NCBI GenBank assembly: GCA_030049955.1
Contig: JASIJX010000546.1
Coordinates: 1 to 21,480, forward strand
Direction: 5' to 3'
DNA from: Acidobacteriaceae bacterium
GTDB lineage: Bacteria > Acidobacteriota > Terriglobia > Terriglobales > Acidobacteriaceae
DNA length: 21,480 nucleotides
The position numbers and the translations under genes are program-made. The notes beneath the pieces were generated by a model. The model saw only the letters and a program-made list of their open reading frames with translations, made no database searches and was not told the DNA's origin. Positions 7,070 through 13,945 of the stretch are shown here, one piece after another. Position 1 is the first letter of the stretch; each line of letters starts with the position of its first letter.

Positions 7070-7547
7070 AAAGCAGATCGCCGTGATGTGGCGAGGCAAA
7101 GCCGGCTTGGCGTGCCAACGTTGCCAATTGCGCCCAGTGCCGTTGACTGTGAATCAGGGAATGCGCCGCCACCTTTCGCCGCGTGGGCCTGCGATATTCC
7201 TCCGGTACCCAGTCAATGTCGAGGACATACGGCTCATTCCAGCTCTGCTCCGGCGCAACAAGCAGATTGCGAAATACTTCTATCGCCTCGCGATGCAAGT
7301 TAAATAGGGCCTCGAGCGGCCCCGCGGGCGCAGCCTCCTTGCTCATCACTGGCAGCCCCGCCAGCCGCTGCGCCCAGCGCAGCTCAACGAGCCAGATGTG
7401 ACGCACCAGCCCCTGCACGTTCTTCGCGCCGCCGATGTCGCAGGCAGCCTCAAGCAGCACCGGATTAGTTTCCAGATGCGTCTTCCAGGCGCCAGCCGCC
7501 TCGTCGTTCCATGCCAGCAGTTCCTCGAGAGTGATTCCCACGTCCAT
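7050..7547 (-). CDS. DinB-like family protein
   Basis: 165 residues from ATG 7547, preceded by a strong GGGGAGGGG Shine-Dalgarno-like run. The protein is a predicted four-helix bundle of the DinB/YfiT superfamily. The candidate metal triad is His50 (LVRHIWLVELRW), His129 and His133 (AAHSLIHSQRHW), with the last two in the typical HxxxH arrangement of the fourth helix. Members bind a divalent metal and include thiol-dependent S-transferases, but this protein's substrate cannot be inferred. It lies 21 bases after purD on the same strand and is probably cotranscribed. Its 3' end overlaps the convergent zinc-ribbon gene by 20 bases. Length is normal for the family. Confidence 0.85.
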   Translation of the reverse strand: MDVGITLEELLAWNDEAAGAWKTHLETNPVLLEAACDIGGAKNVQGLVRHIWLVELRWAQRLAGLPVMSKEAAPAGPLEALFNLHREAIEVFRNLLVAPEQSWNEPYVLDIDWVPEEYRRPTRRKVAAHSLIHSQRHWAQLATLARQAGFASPHHGDLLFSPALR

Positions 7548-7568
7548 CGTCCCCTCCCCGTTATCCGC

Positions 7569-8849
7569 TCAGGCCTGCTTCGGCTTCAGCGCACGATGCG
7601 CGATGTCTCTCCGGTAGTACATCCCTTCGAAGTGAATCTCTTCCATCGCCTGGTAGGCGCGGTTTAAGGCCTGCTCCAGGTTGTCGCCCGCGGCCGAAAC
7701 GCCCAGGACACGGCCGCCTGAGGTAAGCAGTTGGCCGCCCACCAGCGCCGAGCCCGCATGGAAGATCTCTACTCCTGGCACCTGCGCCCCTGCAGCCAGA
7801 CCGGCAATCGGAAAACCGGTTCTATACCTGCCCGGATACCCGGCCGAGCTGGCCACCACGCACACGCTTGCGCCTGGCATCCAGCGCAGCTCAGAGTCGG
7901 CGAGCCGCCCATCGACACAGGCCTCGAGCGCTTCCACAAGATCGCTGTCGAGCCGCAGCAAAATGGCCTGAGTCTCCGGATCGCCAAAGCGCGCGTTGAA
8001 CTCCAGCACCTGCGGCCCGCGCGCCGTCATCATCAGCCCGCAATAAAGCACACCGGAAAAAGGCATGTCTTCCGAAGCCATGCCGCGTATCGTCGGCTCG
8101 GCGATGTGGCGCAGAATCCACTCGCTCATCGCCGGCTCCAGCAGATCGTCTGTCGAGTAAGCGCCCATGCCGCCGGTGTTCAGGCCGGTATCGCCCTCGC
8201 CGATGCGCTTGTGATCCTGCGCCGGCTTCAACGGCGCCACGTGTTTGCCATCGCTCAGGCAGAGAAAGCTGATCTCATCGCCCTCAAGAAACTCCTCGAT
8301 CACAATCTGCCGCTCCGCCTCGCCAAGCGTCGCTCCGGAGAACAGCCCCTGCGCAGCTTTGAGCGCTTCGCCGCGCGTCTGGCAGATAAGCACGCCTTTG
8401 CCGGCCGCCAGCCCGTCCGCCTTCACGACCATGGGCGCATGAAACATCTCGACCGCGGTTTCAACCTCGGCCGCGTTGGCGCAGACCGCGTAGTTGCCCG
8501 TTGGAATGTTGTGCCGCTGCAAAAAGCGCTTGGCAAAACCCTTGCTCGTCTCGAGCATCGCCGCCTGTCGCGTGGGACCGAAGACGCGGAAGCCACGCTC
8601 CTGGAGCGCATCAACAATGCCAAGCGAAAGCGGCAGCTCCGGCCCAATAATGGTAAGGTTCGGCCGCTCTGCTTCTGCCAGCCGCACCATGGCGTCCAGG
8701 CTTTTGAGATCCACAGGAACACAGCGCGCCGCCTGCGCAATGCCCCCATTGCCCGGCGCGCACACCACCTCACTCACGCGTCCGCTGCCCGCAACTGCCC
8801 ATGCCAGCGCGTGCTCTCTTCCGCCCGAACCCAGGATCAGAACTTTCAT
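7569..8849 (-). CDS. purD: Phosphoribosylamine--glycine ligase (GAR synthetase)
   Basis: 426 residues from ATG 8849, with AAGGG five bases upstream. It catalyses the second step of purine synthesis: phosphoribosylamine + glycine + ATP gives glycinamide ribonucleotide. The N domain opens with MKVLILGSGGREHALAW (1-17) and contains GNGG (33-36). The ATP-grasp region shows KADGLAAGKGV (143-153), QDHKRIGEGDTGLNTGGMGAY (211-231) and the metal/ATP-binding EFNARFGDPETQ (283-294). A C-terminal domain follows from about residue 330. Length and order are exactly those of bacterial PurD, and all main motifs are intact. It is followed by the DinB-like gene with a 21-base gap. No other purine genes are in the window. 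Confidence 0.98.
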   Translation of the reverse strand: MKVLILGSGGREHALAWAVAGSGRVSEVVCAPGNGGIAQAARCVPVDLKSLDAMVRLAEAERPNLTIIGPELPLSLGIVDALQERGFRVFGPTRQAAMLETSKGFAKRFLQRHNIPTGNYAVCANAAEVETAVEMFHAPMVVKADGLAAGKGVLICQTRGEALKAAQGLFSGATLGEAERQIVIEEFLEGDEISFLCLSDGKHVAPLKPAQDHKRIGEGDTGLNTGGMGAYSTDDLLEPAMSEWILRHIAEPTIRGMASEDMPFSGVLYCGLMMTARGPQVLEFNARFGDPETQAILLRLDSDLVEALEACVDGRLADSELRWMPGASVCVVASSAGYPGRYRTGFPIAGLAAGAQVPGVEIFHAGSALVGGQLLTSGGRVLGVSAAGDNLEQALNRAYQAMEEIHFEGMYYRRDIAHRALKPKQA

Positions 8850-8945
8850 GAATACCCTTTCGATAAATCAAAGACCAAAAGAAAATGGTCGGCAATGTGG
8901 GTAGGGGAAGTCAAACGGCAAGAAGGGCGTGAGCGTCGCTGCCCC

Positions 8946-8951
8946 TATACT
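8946..8951 (+). promoter_or_regulatory. TATACT -10 box directly before the small membrane protein gene
   Basis: TATACT ends five bases before GTG 8957 and eight before GTG 8960, so transcription would begin at or next to the start codon, implying a leaderless mRNA. No -35 consensus is visible at normal spacing, and there is no Shine-Dalgarno sequence. Confidence 0.4.
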
Positions 8952-8956
8952 GATCC

Positions 8957-9145
8957 GTGGTGCAGACCCAAATCAAACCCTATCTCGAGCAGCAGGCCCA
9001 GCAGGCGCGCCGCCACGAGCAGCGCCGCGCCTATCGCCGCAATCAGGTCTTCGGTCTGCTCATCGCCGCCGGCGCGATCCTTGCATGGCGCCTCTTCCAC
9101 ACCAATCCGAAGTGGATCTTCCCGCCCGGCTGGTGGCGTCCATGA
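8957..9145 (+). CDS. Small single-pass membrane protein upstream of miaA
   Basis: 62 residues from GTG 8957; the adjacent GTG at 8960 would remove one residue. The N-terminal 29 residues are highly charged and Gln/Arg-rich (EQQAQQARRHEQRRAYRRN), suggesting an amphipathic or coiled cytoplasmic helix. A transmembrane segment follows at about 30-47 (QVFGLLIAAGAILAWRLF), with a short C terminus rich in Trp and Pro (NPKWIFPPGWW). The basic residues before the segment predict an inside N terminus. Its stop overlaps the miaA ATG (ATGA at 9142-9145), so the two are probably translationally coupled. I do not recognise a named family. The composition, the operon overlap and the promoter position argue that it is real. 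Confidence 0.65.
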   Translation: MVQTQIKPYLEQQAQQARRHEQRRAYRRNQVFGLLIAAGAILAWRLFHTNPKWIFPPGWWRP

Positions 9146-10230
9146 GTCCTCTGCGGACGGCGATTAGCGGCTTCGCCGTGAAAGGCGCGACAAGCAATTC
9201 AACTCCGATTGGGACACAGCGCCTTGTGTCAGAGCACGACTTTAGTCGTGCCGAAAACACTTCAAATCCTGAAGGGGCTTTAGCCCCGGACAATAGCCTT
9301 GGAGAGACTCCCCTGGCCATCATCCTCCTCGGCCCCACTGGCAGCGGCAAAACCGCACTCTCGCTCGCCCTCGCCGAGCGCTTCCACGGCGAGATCGTGA
9401 GCTGCGACTCAGTGGCCGTCTATCGCGGCATGGAACTGGGCACGGCCAAGCCGACGCCCGAGGAGCGCGCCCGCGCTCCGCATCACCTCATCGACGTCAC
9501 CACGCCCGACCACCCCTTCACCGCCGGCGAATACAGCAGACGCGCCCGCAAAGCTCTCCACGAGATCGCCGCGCGCAAGCACCTTCCCATCGTCACCGGC
9601 GGAACGGGCCTTTACCTGCGCGCACTCACTGAGGGCCTGTTCACCGGCCCCGCGCGGCACGAAGATCTTCGTTTGCGGCTGCAGAAATCCGTTTCAAAAC
9701 GAGGAAAAGCGTGGCTGCATCGCTTGCTCACGCGCCTCGACCCCTCATCAGCCGCGCGCATCCACGCCAATGACACGCCCAAACTCATCCGCGCCATCGA
9801 AGTCTGCCTCGCCGCGCGCAAACCAATGTCGCAAGTCCTCGCCCGCGACCCGCTCACCGGCTTCCGCTTGCTGCGCATCGGCCTCAACCCGCCGCGCACG
9901 GCACTCTACGACCGGCTCAACCTTCGCTGCGCTGAGATGTTCGCCGCAGGCCTCGTCGAGGAAACGCGCGCTCTGCTCACGCAGTACGGGCCGGTAAAGG
10001 CGCTCGATTCGCTCGGCTACAAGCAAGCTATGTCCGTTATTCGCGGCGAAGCCGATCTGCCCCACGCCGTTGCCGCCGCCCAGCAGGGGCACCGCAATTA
10101 CGCCAAGCGCCAGTTAACCTGGTTCCGTCGCGAACCGGAGGTGGAGTGGATCGCGGCCTTCGGCCACGAGAAAGAAACGCTGCATGCAACAGTTAACCTG
10201 ATCGAAGGCCGCACAACCGCCGCCATTTAA
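9142..10230 (+). CDS. miaA: tRNA dimethylallyltransferase with unusual N-terminal extension
   Basis: 362 residues from ATG 9142, whose ATGA overlaps the upstream stop. The enzyme transfers a dimethylallyl group to N6 of A37 in tRNAs reading UNN codons. Motifs: P-loop GPTGSGKT (64-71), SCDSVAVYRGMELGTAKP, the HHLIDVTTPDHPFTAGEY segment, PIVTGGTGLYLRAL, LDSLGYKQ, and GHRNYAKRQLTWFRRE near the C terminus. MiaA proteins usually have their P-loop at about residue 15-20, so this one carries some 45-50 extra residues. The DNA for that extension contains three palindromes (9213-9287), so it probably arose by insertion of repeat DNA. Alternative starts are in-frame GTG codons at 9178 and 9226. The catalytic body is complete. 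lpd follows 49 bases downstream. Confidence 0.95.
   Translation: MSPLRTAISGFAVKGATSNSTPIGTQRLVSEHDFSRAENTSNPEGALAPDNSLGETPLAIILLGPTGSGKTALSLALAERFHGEIVSCDSVAVYRGMELGTAKPTPEERARAPHHLIDVTTPDHPFTAGEYSRRARKALHEIAARKHLPIVTGGTGLYLRALTEGLFTGPARHEDLRLRLQKSVSKRGKAWLHRLLTRLDPSSAARIHANDTPKLIRAIEVCLAARKPMSQVLARDPLTGFRLLRIGLNPPRTALYDRLNLRCAEMFAAGLVEETRALLTQYGPVKALDSLGYKQAMSVIRGEADLPHAVAAAQQGHRNYAKRQLTWFRREPEVEWIAAFGHEKETLHATVNLIEGRTTAAI
9213..9287. repeat. Cluster of three palindromes within the miaA 5' coding region
   Basis: Three hairpins lie side by side: GACACA/TGTGTC (9213-9218 with 9225-9230, loop GCGCCT); GCACGAC/GTCGTGC (9234-9240 with 9245-9251, loop TTTA); and GGGGC/GCCCC (9274-9278 with 9283-9287, loop TTTA). 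The identical TTTA loops and the arrangement resemble dispersed palindromic elements I recall from Acidobacteriota genomes, whose translations give residue strings like EHDFSRA and GALAP. The arms are seen directly; membership in a repeat family is inference. Confidence 0.65.
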
Positions 10231-10279
10231 ACTAGCCGTTGGAACGCCCTCATTGCGCGCTCCGGAACGGAGTAGTCCC

Positions 10280-11710
10280 TTGCCAGCGACGAATGCAGAA
10301 ACCATCTATGACGTGGCAGTGATCGGCGGCGGCCCGGCAGGATATACAGCGGCCATCCGCGGCGCGGAGTACGGGCTGAAAGTCGCCCTCATCGACGCGA
10401 GACCCAGGCTGGGCGGCACTTGCCTGCTCGTGGGCTGCATTCCCACCAAGGCGCTGCTCTTCAACGCCGAAATCTGGGACCACCTCAAGGACGCGGCCGA
10501 ACTGGGCATTGCCGCCATCGGTACGCCGAAGCTCGACTGGGATGCAGTGCAAAAGCGCAAGGACGGCATTGTGACGAGGCATGTTAAAGGCCTCGAGTTC
10601 CTGATGAGGAAGCACAAGATCACCGTGATCCCCGGCTTCGCACGGCTGACAGGCCCCGCAAAAGACGGCGTGCACACCGTTGACGTCGACGCGAACGGCG
10701 CAAACAGCCAGATCAAAGCCAAAAACATAATGCTCGCCACGGGCTCTGAGGCCAAACTGCTGCCCGGCCTCAAAGCCGACGACCGCATCCTCACCAACAT
10801 CGAAATCCTCGCTCTACCCGCGCCGCCCAAATCGCTCATCATCATCGGCGCAGGCGCCGTGGGCGTGGAGTTCGCATCCATCTTCCGCAGCTTCGGCGCC
10901 GAGGTCACGATCCTCGAGTTTCTGCCGCGCCTGGTTCCGGCAGAAGACGAAGAAATCTCCAAGGAACTGACCCGTGTCTTCAAGAAGCGTGGCATCGACA
11001 TCAACACCGGCGCCAAGGTGGAGAAGGTGGAGCGCACGAAAGACGGCGTGAAGGTCAGCTACACCGACGCAAACGGCAACGCGCAGGTGAAAGAGGCCGA
11101 GAAGGTGCTGGTGGCCGTCGGCCGCACACCGAACACGGCAGGCATCAATCTGGAAAAAACGCGCGTAGAACTGGACCGCGGCTTCGTCATGGCAAACAAC
11201 ACCCAGGAAACCGCTGAGCCGGGTGTCTATGCCGCCGGCGACATAATAGCCGGATTTCCGATGCTCGCGCACTCAGGCTCGATGGCCGGCATGGTGGCGA
11301 TGGCCAAAATCTCAGGAAAGCCGTACCGCCCGCTGCGTCGCGACCGCATCCCCGCATGCACATACACAGAGCCGCAGATTGGCTCAGTGGGATTGACAGA
11401 GGCACAGGCCCGCGAAAAAGGCTACGAAGTAAAAGTCGGCAAGTTCCCGTTCGCCGGCAACTCCAAGGCGACAATCGTAGGCAGTCACGAGGGCTTTGTG
11501 AAGATCGTGTCAGACGCAAAATACGGCGAAATCCTCGGCGTGCACATCATTGGCCAGCAGGCCACAGAGATCATCGCCGAAGCCGTCACCGCAATGGAGC
11601 TCGAAGCAACCGTCGAAGAGATGATGTTCACCGTACACGCGCATCCAACGCTGAGCGAATCGCTGCTCGATGCATACGGAGCCGTGGAGGGCATGGCGAT
11701 CAACGCATAA
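10280..11710 (+). CDS. lpdA: Dihydrolipoyl dehydrogenase (E3)
   Basis: 476 residues if started at TTG 10280, which has GGAG at 10269-10272 seven bases upstream. The frame is open to another TTG at 10253, which lacks such a site. The flavoprotein reoxidises dihydrolipoamide in the pyruvate and 2-oxoglutarate dehydrogenase or glycine-cleavage complexes, passing electrons to NAD+. Visible features: FAD-binding VAVIGGGPAGYTAA (12-25), redox disulfide Cys48/Cys53 in GGTCLLVGCIPTK, a second Rossmann motif IIIGAGAVGVEFAS for NAD, the FAD motif VYAAGDI, and the C-terminal catalytic pair His455 and Glu460 in HAHPTLSES. Length is typical. No E1 or E2 gene is nearby, so it may serve several complexes from a distance. 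It may be cotranscribed with miaA. Confidence 0.95.
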   Translation: MPATNAETIYDVAVIGGGPAGYTAAIRGAEYGLKVALIDARPRLGGTCLLVGCIPTKALLFNAEIWDHLKDAAELGIAAIGTPKLDWDAVQKRKDGIVTRHVKGLEFLMRKHKITVIPGFARLTGPAKDGVHTVDVDANGANSQIKAKNIMLATGSEAKLLPGLKADDRILTNIEILALPAPPKSLIIIGAGAVGVEFASIFRSFGAEVTILEFLPRLVPAEDEEISKELTRVFKKRGIDINTGAKVEKVERTKDGVKVSYTDANGNAQVKEAEKVLVAVGRTPNTAGINLEKTRVELDRGFVMANNTQETAEPGVYAAGDIIAGFPMLAHSGSMAGMVAMAKISGKPYRPLRRDRIPACTYTEPQIGSVGLTEAQAREKGYEVKVGKFPFAGNSKATIVGSHEGFVKIVSDAKYGEILGVHIIGQQATEIIAEAVTAMELEATVEEMMFTVHAHPTLSESLLDAYGAVEGMAINA

Positions 11711-11756
11711 GATAGCGGGGTTCTGGGACTAGCAGCTCTATACGCGGGTGATCCGC

Positions 11757-12116
11757 CTAGAGCGCCGCAAGCGCCAGCTGCTCGCTCGGAAACAATTCGG
11801 CATACTTGGTGATGCCCACCATGGTGAACACCTTTGTGAAATGCGCCGACAGCCCGAAGGCATACACCTTCTGACCCGCGTTCGCGGCTTCAATCAACAA
11901 TTGGATCACCAGCGCGATACCGCTCGAGTTGATGTAATCCACCTTGGTGAAGTCGAGCAGAACGAGCTTCGTGCTCGATTTGGATAGAGACTGATAGGCC
12001 CCCAGAACGGCGTCCTTCGACGTGCTGGCGATGTCGCCCTCGAAGCGCAGAACCGCGACCGGATGGCCGGCAGGGGACGTGAGCTGGTCAACGCGCGATT
12101 TTGTCTCCGTTTGCAT
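11757..12116 (-). CDS. STAS-domain anti-anti-sigma factor (SpoIIAA/RsbV-like)
   Basis: 119 residues from ATG 12116; the frame stays open to 12176, but MQTETKSR with GGAGG ten bases upstream is the more credible start. A single STAS domain fills the protein: a beta strand with VAVLRFEGDIAST, then LVLLDFTKVDYINSSGIALV, where Ser64/Ser65 is the expected phosphorylation site, and then IQLLIEAANAGQKVYAFGLSAHFTKVFTMVGITKY. Family members bind an anti-sigma kinase when unphosphorylated and release its target. It is the last gene of the minus-strand series, 84 bases after the RsbW-like kinase gene and two genes after the PP2C phosphatase, so a partner-switching role is likely. It converges on lpd with a 46-base gap that shows no clear terminator. 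Confidence 0.9.
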   Translation of the reverse strand: MQTETKSRVDQLTSPAGHPVAVLRFEGDIASTSKDAVLGAYQSLSKSSTKLVLLDFTKVDYINSSGIALVIQLLIEAANAGQKVYAFGLSAHFTKVFTMVGITKYAELFPSEQLALAAL

Positions 12117-12200
12117 TGCCTGTTTGCCTCCGCTTGCTGCCGCTGTCACTACTCTAAACCGCTGCCCGGCCCGCAATGTTCGCTACTCGGTCTGTTTATC

Positions 12201-12647
12201 TTAAGCGGCGTCCTTATCCAGCCGGATCACCAGTCTCACGTAGCTCGAGCGCCCGTCGGTACCCGCCACCCACTCCGCCTCGTCCACCAGTGCCTGGATA
12301 AGGAACATGCCCATGCCGCGGGGGCCTTCCTCGCCGTGCATCTTGCGGTCGATGTCGGGTTTAACCGGCGATTTGCGCATGCCGGTGCCGTCGTCGATCA
12401 CCTTCACTTCCAGCTCATCCGCGCCGGCAGAAAGCACTACGCCGACGGAAAGCTTTTCGTTCAGCCGGTTCCCGTGTTCGATCGCATTGATGCAGGCCTC
12501 GGCGACCGCCGTCTTCAGGTCTTCGATCCGGTCCTCGCGGAAGCCCATCAGCTTGGCCACGGCGGCGGCTGTGCTCATGGCTACCTTTTCGTAGCCCATG
12601 CGCGAAGGCAAGCGGACTTCAACCGTGGTGCTCTTGGTATTGGTCAT
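12201..12647 (-). CDS. Anti-sigma serine kinase, RsbW/SpoIIAB-like (HATPase_c)
   Basis: 148 residues from ATG 12647, which overlaps the upstream phosphatase stop by four bases (ATGA). A longer frame reaches 12788, but it lies inside the phosphatase gene in another frame and is not family-like. The GHKL ATPase motifs are present: N box EACINAIEHGN (50-60), G1 DDGTGM (85-90) and G2 GPRGMGMFLIQALVDE (108-123). Length matches the stand-alone RsbW group. It should phosphorylate a STAS protein such as the one encoded downstream and otherwise sequester a target, classically a sigma factor. No sigma factor is encoded beside it, so the output partner is unknown. Confidence 0.93.
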   Translation of the reverse strand: MTNTKSTTVEVRLPSRMGYEKVAMSTAAAVAKLMGFREDRIEDLKTAVAEACINAIEHGNRLNEKLSVGVVLSAGADELEVKVIDDGTGMRKSPVKPDIDRKMHGEEGPRGMGMFLIQALVDEAEWVAGTDGRSSYVRLVIRLDKDAA

Positions 12648-13816
12648 GCCGGCGTCTCCGGCGGCGAACAGCGGCAAAGCGCCAGGGCGGTCATGTCGTC
12701 CCCTTGCGGCCCATCCGCAGAGAAATCCGTCACGGCGGCCCACAACGCATCGAGCATACCATCGGCCTTTCCCGACTGCCACGTACAAAATTCATTCAAC
12801 AGCCTTTCCGCACCAAATTCCTCATCGCCGCGGAAGACCTCAGTGAGCCCATCGGTATAAAGAAGCAGCCGAGCGCCGGGCGCAAAGCTGGCGCGCTCGG
12901 CAGCGTATTCCATCCCTGGCAACAGGCCCAGCGGCGTGCCTGCCGCCTCAAACTGTCGCGGCGCAGCGCCCGGCTCGAGCAGAAACCCTGGATTATGCCC
13001 GGCATTAACCACCTCGATTTCGCCCGACCGCGGATCGAGCCGCAGAAAGATCGCCGTCACATACCGCCGCCGCGCCTCTTCGCCCTCGGTCCAGTGGTGC
13101 TGGTTCATCCGCGTCGCCAGCTCAGCCAGCGACGGCCGAGTAGCAGCCATGCCGCGAAACGCCGCGCGAAAGCTCATCGAGATGATGGCCGAAGGCAGCC
13201 CTTTGCCCGCCACATCGGCCACAGCCATCAGCAGACTGCCATCTGGCTGCTCCACAATGTCCAGGTAATCGCCTCCCACCTCATAACAGGCGACGGAGCG
13301 GAAAGAAAGCGAATATCCGGGAATCTTCGGCAGACTCTGCGGTAGCAGCGACCGCTGTATCTTACGTGCCGCCTCCAGATCCTGCTGCAGCCGCGCAAAC
13401 TCCACGTTGCGCTTGTGGTTGCGCGCGTTTTCCAGCGCCACAGCCGCCTGCAGCGCCAGCCCTTCAATGAAATCCGCTTCGTAGAGCGTGAGCTCGCGTC
13501 CGCCCGGCGTCGTCACCACCAGCTCGGCCATGCGCTGCCCGCCGCGATCGTCCAACGGAAAACTCGGCAGCACAGCGCCATTCGCGGAAACATCGCCGTA
13601 GCTCAGCCCGGCGCACGGAAATGCCGCGCCGGCCATCTCCAGCTCGCGCACGCAGATGCGCAGCACCTGCTCCAGCACTTCCCTTTCCTGGATGGTTGAG
13701 TGTACCTGGCGCGAGGCCTCGAGCAGCGCCTGCAGCCGCGCCACCTGTTGCTGCAGCCCAAGCGTCTCGTTGTTGCCGGTCTCGCTCGTGCCGAGCAACT
13801 GCCCTCCCGCCGCCAT
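12644..13816 (-). CDS. GAF-like plus SpoIIE/PP2C-type serine phosphatase (RsbU-like)
   Basis: 390 residues from ATG 13816, with GGAG nine bases upstream. Residues about 15-35 look like a short coiled coil, 33-133 a compact GAF-like sensor (VLEQVLRICVREL...ADFIEGLALQAAVALENAR), 136-160 a linker helix (LQQDLEAARKIQRSLLP), and 165-385 a SpoIIE/PP2C phosphatase domain. Metal-binding acids are in place: Asp183 in GGDYLDI, Asp201 in ADVAGKG, Asp322 in YTDGLTE and Asp373/Asp374 in GDDMTAL. The GAF-like part is only about 100 residues, shorter than usual, and may have lost ligand-binding elements. The enzyme should dephosphorylate a STAS protein and so activate the partner switch. Its stop overlaps the kinase start. 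The signal sensed is unknown. Confidence 0.93.
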   Translation of the reverse strand: MAAGGQLLGTSETGNNETLGLQQQVARLQALLEASRQVHSTIQEREVLEQVLRICVRELEMAGAAFPCAGLSYGDVSANGAVLPSFPLDDRGGQRMAELVVTTPGGRELTLYEADFIEGLALQAAVALENARNHKRNVEFARLQQDLEAARKIQRSLLPQSLPKIPGYSLSFRSVACYEVGGDYLDIVEQPDGSLLMAVADVAGKGLPSAIISMSFRAAFRGMAATRPSLAELATRMNQHHWTEGEEARRRYVTAIFLRLDPRSGEIEVVNAGHNPGFLLEPGAAPRQFEAAGTPLGLLPGMEYAAERASFAPGARLLLYTDGLTEVFRGDEEFGAERLLNEFCTWQSGKADGMLDALWAAVTDFSADGPQGDDMTALALCRCSPPETPA

Positions 13817-13915
13817 TGCCGATTGCTCCTGTGGAATTTCACTCTACCACGGAGTAGGCGACTGGGCTTCAGCGGCGGAAAGCGCCCACAGCGCAAGCAG
13901 CACCACGGCGAGCGA

Positions 13916-13943
13916 TCACTGACCCCTGGTCACTGACCACTGG
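13916..13943. repeat. 14-nt tandem repeat, two copies
   Basis: TCACTGACCCCTGG (13916-13929) is followed at once by TCACTGACCACTGG (13930-13943), with one mismatch. It lies in the 129-base gap between the phosphorylase stop and the phosphatase start. Each copy holds a partial dyad. Confidence 0.8.
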
Positions 13944-13945
13944 TT

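Noticed and set aside
7731..9167. A 478-codon open frame on the plus strand opposite purD
   Set aside because: It is antisense to purD, whose motifs are all intact. The translation is low-complexity (Arg/His/Ala/Leu-rich), without domains, and it arises from high-GC codon bias.
12648..12788. N-terminal extension of the RsbW-like kinase by 47 residues
   Set aside because: The extra part lies inside the phosphatase gene in another frame and is unlike RsbW. The ATGA overlap at 12644-12647 gives the natural start.
12063..12860. A 265-codon plus-strand open frame over the STAS, kinase and phosphatase genes
   Set aside because: It is antisense to three genes with clear family motifs; its composition is that of a shadow frame.
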